From: Hofstenia miamia
Taxonomy: Eukaryota; Xenacoelomorpha; Acoela
NCBI GenBank assembly: GCA_004352715.1
Contig: SCFE01000014.1
Span: 381,293-445,292 of the forward strand
Reading direction: 5' to 3'
Length of the DNA stretch: 64,000 nt
This document shows positions 30,641-41,419 of this stretch, piece by piece (within the stretch, counting starts at the first letter, position 1; each line of letters starts with the position of its first letter). The notes beneath the pieces were generated by a model. It had not been told where the DNA came from. It saw nothing but the letters and a program-made list of their open reading frames with translations, and did not search any database. Both the position numbers and the translations under genes were made by a program.

Positions 30641-31245
30641 TCTCACCGTTAACTATACCTACGTAGACATAGTCTTTCCTTCTGGGTGAGCTTCTTGTGA
30701 CATCCGACCGCTCAAAGAAAGTATTTAGCCATTCCTACTTCTTTTGATGGTTACCCTCGTTTTTTTGCGAACAGAAGAAAGATCAACATTAAAAATATTT
30801 TTTGCTCAATTCTCTACCATTTCTCTCTTTTTGCTTGATAACTTGGGTAATGCTTTCTCTGCACGCTCCATGCTGTGCCTACAAGTAGAGCGGTGTTTAA
30901 AAGTAGATGGTAATTCTGTTCCAGTTGTTTCAGATGACGGTCCTGGTTGTGCTGAATCTGACAAAGACTATTGCCCTGGCTCTGTTGTTACATGTTCGGG
31001 TGGTAAAGACACTGATGGTGATGCCTCAGCAGTTGGTGGTTCCGGTGGTGATGACTCTGTGGGTGAAATAACTTGTTTACTTTAATTATTTTTACGAAAA
31101 CTGTATTCACATTTCTTTTTTGTTTGGACTCTCAATCTTTGTTTAACTTCAAATTTTCTCGTGACTCCTTTCTTTCCAGTTTTTTTCGAAGCCCATCTTC
31201 CTTTTTATACCTCTTTTGATTTTTCTGCAGATGTCTTTGACATGG
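30640..31245 (-). pseudogene. Frameshifted transposon-like ORF
   Basis: On the minus strand an ATG near 31243 gives MSKTSAEKSK, then with a one-base shift YKKEDGLRKKLERKESRENL. A Ser/Pro-rich stretch follows (ISPTESSPPEPPTAEASPSV), then MERAEKALPKLSSKKREMVE. The basic AEKSKRY-type start and the RAEKALPKSxxKK segment resemble the N-terminal halves of uncharacterised transposon proteins in invertebrates. At least one frameshift and one stop break it. No catalytic domain is visible, so the class is open. Confidence 0.4.
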
Positions 31246-31249
31246 TTCT

Positions 31250-34200
31250 GAATTAGTGGAAAGTTTATCAGTGTTACAACGTTTATGGGGTATTTTTTAT
31301 AAAATATCAATCAAACCAATACATCTTTTCAGTTCTGTCTTATTTCTTCTATGTTTCTCCTACTACTGTTTCAACACACTTTTTATGATTGTTATTCAGT
31401 CGAACCATTAATTTTAGCAGTCTTGCGACTTGGGAGTATCAAAACGAATAGCACTACCTTTACAAGTGCACGTCTGTGCGTCGGTGCACCCTTTTGAACA
31501 TGACAATAGCTTTTGGAATCAAAAGTGGCATAAAAGGTAATGTTATATCACATTTTATAAAGACTGCCAAAGTTCATTTTCACGTGAAATGTGCATAAAT
31601 TTTGGTGGTAAATTGTCGGATGGACATTTATTATGTCGAATTGACAAAATAATTTCTTTTCATTATATGGCAATAACTATTGTGCCTAAAAGTAAATGTT
31701 GTTTATAAATGTGAGCGTTACTACCTTGATTGATATTTTAAGAATGCGGATAGATTCCAATTTGCATTATCAGGGAGAAAAAAAACTTTCAAATTTGCAA
31801 TTGTGTCGGATGGACACAATTGAACTTTGACAAGTTATTTCAGCTAATGGGGAAATTGGATTTAAATAAAAAGGTTATCTCAAGTACATCGTATACTTTT
31901 TTTTCATGAAATAAAAACAAAAATTGGCCGTGAAATGCCTAGGTCTATTAAGAAGCCAATATTTGCGATGTCCATCTTACAAAATAAGAATGCAGGGGTA
32001 CTAATAGTTGTGGCATCTGAGTGTTTTGTGCTGATTTTTGAGAATGGTTAATTGTCATAAATGTTACTAATTCTAAATACCAATTGTCATAATCAAAATG
32101 GCAAAATTCTAAGATAAATTTTTTTTGAAAAGCAACGAATTTTGTAACAGGCCTATTTTTACATATATAAGAGAATATATCTTGATTTACATAGATAATA
32201 ATATGCAGTCAAAAATTTTTGGAAGAAGTACGACAGCGTGTGTTGAATTAGATGTCCTGATAATGCTTAAGCGTGAAGGTGTGTAATTCATTTAATATTT
32301 AATGAAAGGATAAATTGTATTTAAAATATTAGCCTTTTATGTCATTGCATGCAAAATAGAAGTTACAAAATTTCGATAAACTGTGAAAATTACGTCTTGA
32401 ATTATCATAGAAAACAGTAGCTTTCAAAATCATGAGTATGTGAAAACTGCATTTATTGAGCTGTGTTATTTTTTCGTAAAATATTTATATTTGAATGTAG
32501 TTCTCTATTTAATAGCATATCAGGCACCTACTAAATTTGATTGACATTTGATTAGATGAAATTCACTCAAAGAAACCTCAAAAGGTGCAAAAAATTGGAG
32601 AACGATATTTAATATATTTTGAATTTTAATAAATATATTGTAAGCAATTGATTTGAAAATGGTTAATGATGTTAACGCCATGTTCCGCTAGATGGCGAAC
32701 AAATGAGTGTTGTATAATTATTCATATGATGCTTAAGAAATATAGAAGCTCGAATATCTTATATGAAAAGAATAATATTCCATTTTAAAAATGAGGAAAA
32801 TATATTCATGTACTACAAACACAGGAATAACTTTTATCATAAATTTTCACCAAAACAGTGAGCCATACTTAACCACGGGTGTGTCAAAATCCCAAAATTC
32901 CCAAATTTGTTATAGGGTTTGGAGAAATTGGTTTTACATATAGAAAACAGAATTGGTGCTCTTAAAGCCATAATAGGCAGCTTAGAGTAAATATATATTA
33001 TAAAATATCTGGAAAATACATTTTTGAATCATGAGAATTATTAAAATGATTTGAACGAAGTTGTGTTGTTATTAAATTTTAAGCGTTTCTATTTCCTCTC
33101 ATATTAATTAACTTGAGATTATACATTTCTTTTTTGTGTTTGAAAACTAAAGGGACTCGCTGCATTAGGTTAATTTTTCGGAGGCAACTTCTAGTCCTGA
33201 AAAAATTCATTATTATGATAATTGACGTCAAATAGAATAAGATTATTTGGTTAACTAGTGCATTAATTTTTGGCAAATTAAACTTTTTATGTTATTTTAC
33301 AATCTTGTATGACACCCAAAGAAATTCGTAAAATTTTCAATAAACATTTTCTCAAATCATTTAGATGACAGATAAACTATAATTTTTAAGTGCATGACTA
33401 CTATAACGTGGCTTGTCCAGTGGAATGGGGATCCGTATGTCCCATGGGAATATCCATGAACCTAGTGGGTGTGATTGAGATGAAATCTCGCCACATGGGT
33501 TTGATTGAGAATTGCGTGGCTAGTACTAAAACTCTAAAATCCATAATAAGGGTGTATTTATTGCTTTCCAAAATCAAAGGAGAAGACGACTTATCTATTC
33601 AATGTTAGAGGTAGGTGTGAGCTACCGGTATTTATGTTATATAGCGGCTAATGTGACGAAATTATCGGTGGCGGCTGTTCAGCGGCTAGATTTAAAATAA
33701 AGTCTAGCTAAACTGTATATTGCGTGGTTACAATATTTTTACCATATTATAATTTTCGTGTAATGTTAAATTCAAGATGTTCACGGTGGATTGTTTGGAT
33801 TGGTGATTGATTAGTGTCAAATTGCTGCATTCGACACTCTTCTAACACAAACAAAACTTTAAAATTTTGGGCTTAATACCCGCGTTTGTTTTGTTTGCTC
33901 AGCAGCAGCCTTTGGTCGTGATCATGACCGTAGCTTGGATTGAAATATATAAGCATAATAGTGAATGGCCAGCACTTAAAGTGTAAGAACGTAATTGCTA
34001 ATATTTTTCCTTCCCCAAAAAAGTGACTTTTGCAGTTTACGATTAGTAAAATTATCAAATAGAAATTCTTCTATTTGAAAATGACAATTAGTCTTTTGCC
34101 TAACCGTGTGGCACCCCCAATAGTAAACTTTTTGGAATTTTATAAGAAAATAAGAATTTTTATTTTAAATAACATTGAATTTTCAAGCTTAACTATAATT

Positions 34201-34620
34201 AATTAATAAATACACAATATAATTAAGATCACTGCCATTAAGATAGGCGCAGACAAACTTGTCGAAATTTATGTTTACATAATTCTGTACATATGCGTTT
34301 GTTTATTAATGATCAATTAACTATTCAATTCACATTTGTGAGGTTATTTAATACAACATCCAAAATGTTTTCTCGTCGCCGACATTTGAAGTGTAATTTT
34401 AGGGACTTCAACGCGGACTCCTATGATAATAACATTTTGTTAGTCTCGGAGTCCGCCACTCCACTTAATATTTTTTTCTACATGTATATGCAATGCAGTT
34501 TACACAGAAACCTCTTTTGAATATTAGTCAAAATATTTAAGAATATTTCATAAGTTATGTATTTTTATTCAAAAAATTCTTTCTGCACCGGAATTGAGAC
34601 CAAGTAAAACAAATTTTTAA
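31250..34620. other. Long AT-rich stretch without a supported gene
   Basis: Contains the motif TGTCGGATGGACA twice (about 31613 and 31803), the second inside a hairpin (31798-31822). A 9-bp inverted repeat GCGGACTCC / GGAGTCCGC lies at 34413-34421 and 34448-34456. Open frames here are short and show no family signature. Confidence 0.45.
31798..31822. repeat. Perfect 10-bp hairpin around the TGTCGGATGGACA motif
   Basis: CAATTGTGTC (31798-31807), loop GGATG, GACACAATTG (31813-31822). The core motif recurs at about 31613 without the long stem, suggesting a decayed repeat. Confidence 0.7.
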
Positions 34621-34623
34621 ATA

Positions 34624-34654
34624 CAGGGTGTTAATTAAGTAACGCCCGATTTAT
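34624..34654 (+). repeat. Left terminal inverted repeat of the transposon
   Basis: 31 bp, begins CAGGGTGTTAATTAAG, preceded by TA. Perfect complement of 35946-35976. Confidence 0.95.
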
Positions 34655-34802
34655 AAAGCAAAATTGCACCAAAAATAATATTGTTGTTATTGATATTAAA
34701 TTTGTATTATGTAACTGAGTATCATTCATCCAATATTAAATATGTTTTTGTATGCATATTTAATCACATTTGATCAGAATTCACTGATTTTCTATTTTAG
34801 AC

Positions 34803-35852
34803 ATGGCTTTTCGGTTGAACAAACAGCAACGAATTTCCGCTGTCAAACATTACTATATGAGCAATAATAACGCGGCAGAAGCAAGTAGACGCTTGTCTGC
34901 TGAATACAAAATTGTCAATGTTCAAGGCCGCAACATCAAGTCTTTGGTGGCTAAATTTGAACTGACAGGATCGGTTGCTGATGCTGCAAAGAGCGGGAGA
35001 CCACGTACTGTATCCACTGAAGAAATGAGTAATGCAATTTGTGACAGTTTAACGCAAAGCCCACAAAAGTCGACTCGACGCTTGTCCGCAGAGTTCGGCA
35101 TCAGCCACGTAACCGTCTACAAGCTTTTAAAAGAACGAAATATGAAACCATATATCCCTCGCCTCATTCATGCGCTGAACGATGGCGACTCAGATAAACG
35201 ACTTGAATTCTCGGAATTGTTTCTTGAAAAGGTGGAACATGATGAAGCATTTGTGGATCAAATCTGGTGGTCCGACGAAGCTTGCTTCAAGTTGAACGGG
35301 CAAATAAACAGACACAACTGCGTCTATTGGAGTTCTGAAAATCCGAGGGTTTTGGTAGAGAATGCCGTCAATTTACCTGGCATTACCGTCTGGGCAGCCA
35401 TTTCATCTCTGGGGATAATTGGGCCCTACTTTTTTGAGGGCACAGTCACTGCTGTCGCCTATCTTACAATGCTGCAGACATTCTTTTGGCCGAGAGCTCA
35501 AAATCATCAAGATTTCTATTTTCAACAAGATGGGGCACCACCCCACTACGGCCTGATAGTTCGAGAATGGTTGGACACTAATTTTGAAGGCAAGTGGATT
35601 GGACGACGTGGACCGATAGAGTGGCCAGCCCGCTCGCCAGATTTGACACCACCAGACTTCTTCCTATGGGGTGTAATTAAAAATCTTGTTTATGCTCAAA
35701 AGCCTGCTACTCTCGAAGATCTTAGAGGCGCCATTGTGCAGTCGTTCAACACGATCGATGTGGAACTGTGTCAAAAAGTTTGCCGAAGTGTCGCAGAAAG
35801 ATTTCAAAAGTGTGCTCAACATAATGGGGAACAATTTGAACATTTTGATTAA
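34803..35852 (+). CDS. Tc1/mariner-superfamily transposase, 349 aa
   Basis: The enzyme cuts and pastes its own element through a DDE/D catalytic core in the nucleus. N-terminal helix-turn-helix regions: MAFRLNKQQRISAVKHYYMS and AEASRRLSAEY, like the DUF4817-type start of many invertebrate transposases, then a GRPR hinge (SGRPRTVST) and a second HTH (STRRLSAEFGISHVTVYKLL). Catalytic motifs: WWSDEACF, FQQDGAPPHY and RSPDLTPPDFFLWG. By my count 36 residues separate the second and third acidic residues, so it is neither classic mariner (34) nor Tc1; the third residue is Asp. The length matches the family and there is no internal stop. The ATG lies 179 nt inside the left end. Confidence 0.93.
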   Translation: MAFRLNKQQRISAVKHYYMSNNNAAEASRRLSAEYKIVNVQGRNIKSLVAKFELTGSVADAAKSGRPRTVSTEEMSNAICDSLTQSPQKSTRRLSAEFGISHVTVYKLLKERNMKPYIPRLIHALNDGDSDKRLEFSELFLEKVEHDEAFVDQIWWSDEACFKLNGQINRHNCVYWSSENPRVLVENAVNLPGITVWAAISSLGIIGPYFFEGTVTAVAYLTMLQTFFWPRAQNHQDFYFQQDGAPPHYGLIVREWLDTNFEGKWIGRRGPIEWPARSPDLTPPDFFLWGVIKNLVYAQKPATLEDLRGAIVQSFNTIDVELCQKVCRSVAERFQKCAQHNGEQFEHFD

Positions 35853-35945
35853 TTTGCCTTTTCAAACTAAATATAAATTCTATACTTACTGCCATTGTTA
35901 TTTTGATTTATCAAGAACTAATATTTTTCGGTAAGATTTTGTTTA

Positions 35946-35976
35946 ATAAATCGGGCGTTACTTAATTAACACCCTG
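35946..35976 (-). repeat. Right terminal inverted repeat of the transposon
   Basis: 31 bp, ends TTAATTAACACCCTG, followed by TA. Confidence 0.95.
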
Positions 35977-35978
35977 TA

Positions 35979-37950
35979 ATGAGACTAATTTTTAGCCCAA
36001 TTATAGATGCGAACTATGAAATTTTGTCGGCATTATTAGCAGTTAGGTTAGAGAATATCAATGTTTTATCACTTTTCGATTTTTGGACAAATCTTTCTGC
36101 TTCCTATTAAATATATTCTATGCATTCTTTTAAAAATTAATGAATTACTGAAATATTTTGGTTTGCTATTTTCTTCATCTTTTGACTAAATTTGCATAAA
36201 GTGCTAAAAGAAACTCTGGGAGATAAATTTCCACTTTTTTGTTTTTATTAATTAGACTTTACTCCAGATTATTAAATTTCAATTATTAGTGGAGTTATTC
36301 ACTCTAGCAACATTATATTTTCGGTTGTATTTAGGGGACAATTATAAATGCTTTTCAGTTTTATATAAAGTATATAGAAAAGTATGTTACTCGTGCTTAT
36401 AAAATTAAAAAATTAATGTCTCCCTCTAGTAAGCACATTAAAAATTGTTTGTCAAAAGCATTCGTTATTGTAACACGTTTTAAAATTTACGAGCCTAAGT
36501 AAAATATATATAAGGATAGCTGTAATTGAAATTGACCTGCTTCCAACATTACAATTGGCTGTCATAATTTATGAGGAAGTTTCCCTATTGATAGTGAAAA
36601 AAAATTTCATTCATACATAAGAAGAAAGTGATTTCACTTAATAATTGCATAAAGAGTTCTACAACCAATTCTTGTCACTGGGGCTTTGTCTGAATAATAC
36701 TATAAAAAATTATATTACTGGGGTTAGCTAGCTATTTTCGAATTCTCCGAGATTTATTCCTTTGTCTTTTTTAGTAGAAATATTGAATGTTTCTATCTTG
36801 ACGTATCTTGTACCTGGAAACTGTAATTTACAACACTATGATCATTTCTGGTTTTAAAATTATCCATTTTATAACAAGCTCTTCTTGTTCTACTGCAAAC
36901 AAAATTCTTTCTTCTTTATAGTGATGTGCATTTTTAGCGGAATGAAAAGAGAATTCATGAAAATTTATATTACTTAATGAAATTTTTTGTGTGGGACTGT
37001 TCTTTAAACGGTCATCGGAAAGCCTTTGAAGAGCTTTTTTAAAGACACCGCAAAAAATAATCGATCAGTGATTAATTAAAATTTGCCATTAGTCAACCAC
37101 AATAGCAACTGAAGCTGTCATGGTACAATGCAGTGAGTCTAATCAACGTTCGCCCTAGTGTGTAATTATATCGTATTTTTGAAAATGCATTGAAATTGCT
37201 TCAACTAGTACAAGCAACTTGTCCAACAACCTTAAGTTTTCTGTTAAATAGCAATACAGTGCCACTGAAATAGCTGCTAGATTACTAATAATTACATCTT
37301 AACTTTGCAAATAATATTAATAGCTTCTTTATCATCATTAGATTATATTTTATACTAATTTATGGAATATAGTTATACTTTAGAAGCATATTTATTTATT
37401 TTTGCGGATGCATGCACATCAGCATTAAGAAATCTTATAAAATTAGTATGTACAGAAGCAATTGCCGATCCTTAGTGTAAACAGATTTCTTCAAGGACTA
37501 TAAACAATAAGCTTAGTAAACCAAGTGCATCTATGTTTATATATTTATCTAAATATGAAATGCAATATCCATATTTTGCTATTTCCAAATTTACAATGAC
37601 ATTGCATAAAGTGGGACTCTTTCCATTCTCCCTAAACTCTTTTTGAAAATGTAAAATGAGGAATTTTAAAAGTCAAATCAAAAACAAATATGTCATAAAG
37701 GGGATTTGCATTGGGTACAAACAAAACAAAACTGTGTATTTCCATTGTCATAAAAGATTTTGAATATTTTAGTAAAAATAATTAATATTATATTTACAAA
37801 AACTTAACTCTTTCGAGATGGGAAATTCTCAAATTCAGTTTTTTGCACCAAATTGAGTAATAATAATAAGATATCACTTATTTGTGCTTAAACAATTTTT
37901 AATTATAAGCAATATAAATATACTCGGTTGACTAAGGCCTAAATAACTTG

Positions 37951-37996
<46 letters not shown>

Positions 37997-38732
37997 TTAT
38001 ATTAATAGTATTGAATATATATATTTCACTAAGTAATCCTACATTTTCAGTACTAATTAAACTAAATAATTTGACAGTATTGTATTGGATTACTAACAAT
38101 ATTAGCTATCTATATTGTTCAACACATATAAATGCCGAAATTTAAAATATGTTGTTGGTAATGATTTTGTATTTTGTTCATGAGTTCATTGCACCCATGA
38201 TTTGTGATAGCACCCACGGGTATGAACGTGAGCGGGTGCGCGTAGATATTATTACCACGGGTAAGACTACACATTATTAATAGTTTTGTTAAAAACAGTA
38301 GCGAATTGTTTTCAAAAATTCAATAAAATTTCTGAAATAGTCTTTTTGTCAGTAGAAAATTGCCGATACGGATAACAAAGTTATACTAAGAAAACTTCAA
38401 CCACACATTACTAGTATCACTGGATATTGTTAAAGTAATCTCTGTATATAGGCTTACTATCTAATTTATTAGCGAATAATTTCATGCATATTTGCAATGC
38501 CATCAAAAATCCTGAAATGCTTGGTGAATTTCTTCCTAATATTTTTTCGCAAATGATTTGAATCTTAAATATACTGACCAATGAAAACAAACACCAGATG
38601 TAAATAGACGAATTTTTTCTGAATAAACATTGTTTAACTTTAGAGAGCAATTTTTCCAATATTCAATTAAGCATGAAAGAATTAAGCTGGAAATTTTCCT
38701 AATTACGCAAGTCTCCAAAATTTGCATGAGAA
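35979..38732. other. AT-rich intergenic sequence with a (TA)n tract
   Basis: Holds an AT dinucleotide repeat at 37953-37993 and a small GC-rich patch near 38190-38265 with repeated GCACCCA and CACGGGTA words. No gene signature. Confidence 0.5.
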
Positions 38733-39053
38733 ATGAAATTAGTAAAATCAATTTATATCTTTGTGGCCTCTTTCAATGTTGCAACATCTAGCGTTTCGGG
38801 ATTACATTCTGCATATAGTAGCAAAAACCTCCCCTGGACAAAATCCGTGCTTGGAGCGATTGCAGATCCACAGTTCATTAATTTTTTTCCAGCTGTTTCC
38901 AGCCGCTTCTGTTTGCTAAAGTGCCTAAGCAATGTGATGTGTTCCAATTATATTTATTGTAAAGAACCTTCTTATAGTTGTTTTCATTACAATAGAATAA
39001 AGAATGAGACATTCGTTGAATACCATCAACTTTCCTCCTGCACTTTGTACAGT
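38733..39053 (+). CDS. Exon 1: signal peptide and PAN-like domain
   Basis: ATG at 38733, hydrophobic leader, then FFPAVSSRFCLLKCLSNVMC and CFHYNRIKNETFVEYHQLSS ending CTLYS before GTAAGA. Six Cys follow the leader, with the C-x(3)-C and C-x-LYS pattern common in apple domains. Confidence 0.65.
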
Positions 39054-40437
39054 GTAAGACTTACATTTACTCTATTTATGTCATTGTGAATTTACAATCG
39101 CTTAATGTAAAATTTAGCAAAATATCGGTTACGAAGACTTATTTCGGTTGAAATATTTTTTACTCTAAGCAGCACAGCTCCATTTTTAAAGATACAAAAA
39201 GAGTTGTCCAATCCTATTGGGAAATTTAGAAATCCTGGAATATTGACATATCCAAGAGTAGATGTGCTGCACCGTTACGATGAACATCTGTTATGAAAAT
39301 GATTCCTGTCCCTGAACTATATAAGAATATTAACTTTTTCAACGAAAAATCCTATTTTTATCAAAAAATTCAAATTCTTGTCTTACTATTTTCTTATAAG
39401 TTGTTAGTTCTTTGTATATATTTGTATTTAATTGTACAACGCAAACCGCACGAACTTTTTTCTACCCTAATAGATTTGAAGTAAGCTTTAAACCAGTGTT
39501 TTCAATATCTTTTCCTTTTTGAAGCTAGGTACTTTTTTCATAGAAAGAAAATTGCGAGGCACAGCACCAACCGAAAACATTAAGGAAATGATATCCTGTA
39601 GTCACCTATATTTTTTAATGAATTTTAGAGGTTGATAGGAAATCTTTGATTTGATATTTTATTTTAGCGGTCCCTGTTCCTGATTAGTTTGTTCCTTACC
39701 TATAGTGCTGCAAGACTCTAGTGGGCTGTTTACAAAAATCGCATTTCTATTTTTGTCTAGAACTACCGAAATTATTTTCATTTGAAGCTTACATTGATCC
39801 TAAAACTTGAACGCTTCTACAAATATTAAATTTAATACTTATTTAAATTATTGGTCTTTATAAAAGTATCTCCTTCAAAATTTTATGCAATCGTTATCCA
39901 ATGTAATTTTTGTGCACTAGTTTAAATGATCTCAGTAAAATAGCCATTAAGCGCTTGCTTCGATTTATTGGAATATTGATGAATCATTAATTTTTTATTA
40001 GTATATTTCCATGAAAAAAAATTATTAATTAATATTTAAAGTGAGAATCCTTACTAAGACTTTAATTTATTTAGGAGATGCCCACAGAAGTCTATTTTGA
40101 ATGCAAAGGTAAATATTTTGCTCAAAAAAATATGAGAAAATTTCATATAATATATCTTATGGAAAATTTCCATTGATTATGACAGCTTATGCTACATTTG
40201 TTGGAAGCAGACAAACTACTTAGTGCTATAGTGAGAACGTTGCTGGCGTATGAGAGATTAAAGTCAGTAAATACATAGTTGTTCAGGTATGAATCAATGG
40301 TTTTTAACCAAAAGGTGAGAATATTGATATTTTGAGTGAATTATGCATCTGCATCTTGACACTTATTTTCAGTATTGTAGTATTCTGTTGTACATTTCGA
40401 ACACATAGTATTATTATGATTGTTTGCATTTTACAAC

Positions 40438-40473
<36 letters not shown>

Positions 40474-41173
40474 NNNNNNNNNNNNNNNNNNNNNNNNNNN
40501 NNNNNNNNNNNNNNNNNNNNNNNNNNNNNNNNNNNNNNNNNNNNNNNNNNNNNNNNNNNNNNNNNNNNNNNNNNNNNNNNNNNNNNNNNNNNNNNNATAT
40601 ATATATATATATATATATATATATACTCATACGAGCGCTTAGTACTATGTAAAAAAACTTAGCATCCGCTGGTCGAGATTACTATGAGCTTAAAGCCCGC
40701 GAGGCTTTCAACCTGTTCCGGTCATAGAAACTTAAAATCATTTAAATGGTAAGTTTCTGGGTTCCTTTGCTGCACATTTCCCAAATTTCGGGTCAATCGA
40801 AGCTTACCTAAAAAAATTTTTGGTTTATTGGCCATACTGCCAAATCTAATTGCATTTTGAAGCTAATTTTTTTATTTTCAATAAATTTGGGCTTTTTCAA
40901 TGTATCCTAAAATTTTGAGTTGAAAAATAATGTCCAGTTCCGGCACTTCACAAAATGCTAATATCAGCCGGAATATGTACAATTTTGGTCCCAATGAAGT
41001 ACATCCTTTTGTCATTTCTAGCATAAAAATTTGAAAAAAACCAGCGTAACGGGCTGCACTTGTTTCAAAATTTGACTAAGCGACCTTGATATACCTTTAG
41101 CGCCCATATATGTGAAAATGTTTATACTTAGGGTTCGCATATGTTTGGCGCGGTATACTTAGAGCCCGGATAA

Positions 41174-41205
<32 letters not shown>

Positions 41206-41387
41206 NNNNNNNNNNNNNNNNNNNNNNNNNNNNNNNNNNNNNNNNNNNNNNNNNNNNNNNNNNNNNNNNNNNNNNNNNNNNNNNNNNNNNNNNNNNNNNN
41301 NNNNNNNNNNNNNNNNNNNNNNNNNNNNNNNNNNNNNNNNNNNNNNNNNNNNNNNNNNNNNNNNNNNNNNNNNNNNNNNNNNNNNNN

Positions 41388-41419
<32 letters not shown>

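Larger units (their letters stand above)
34624..35976 (+). mobile_element. Apparently intact Tc1/mariner-superfamily transposon
   Basis: The element is 1353 bp. Both ends carry the same 31-bp perfect inverted repeat, starting CAGGGTGTTAATTAAG (34624-34654 and 35946-35976). It is flanked by TA on each side (34622-34623, 35977-35978), the expected target duplication. One uninterrupted transposase ORF fills most of the interior. The element is clearly GC-richer than its surroundings, and lack of decay indicates a recent insertion. Confidence 0.95.

Noticed and set aside
30744-31085. Plus-strand 113-residue frame with a Gly/Asp/Ser-rich acidic end
   Set aside because: The minus strand of the same region reads as a decayed transposon ORF, which explains the composition better.
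33390-33608. 72-residue frame with several Met and Cys
   Set aside because: No recognisable motif and no splice or polyadenylation context.
38190-38265. GC-rich patch with GCACCCA and CACGGGTA repeats
   Set aside because: Too short and irregular to define an element or a regulatory site.
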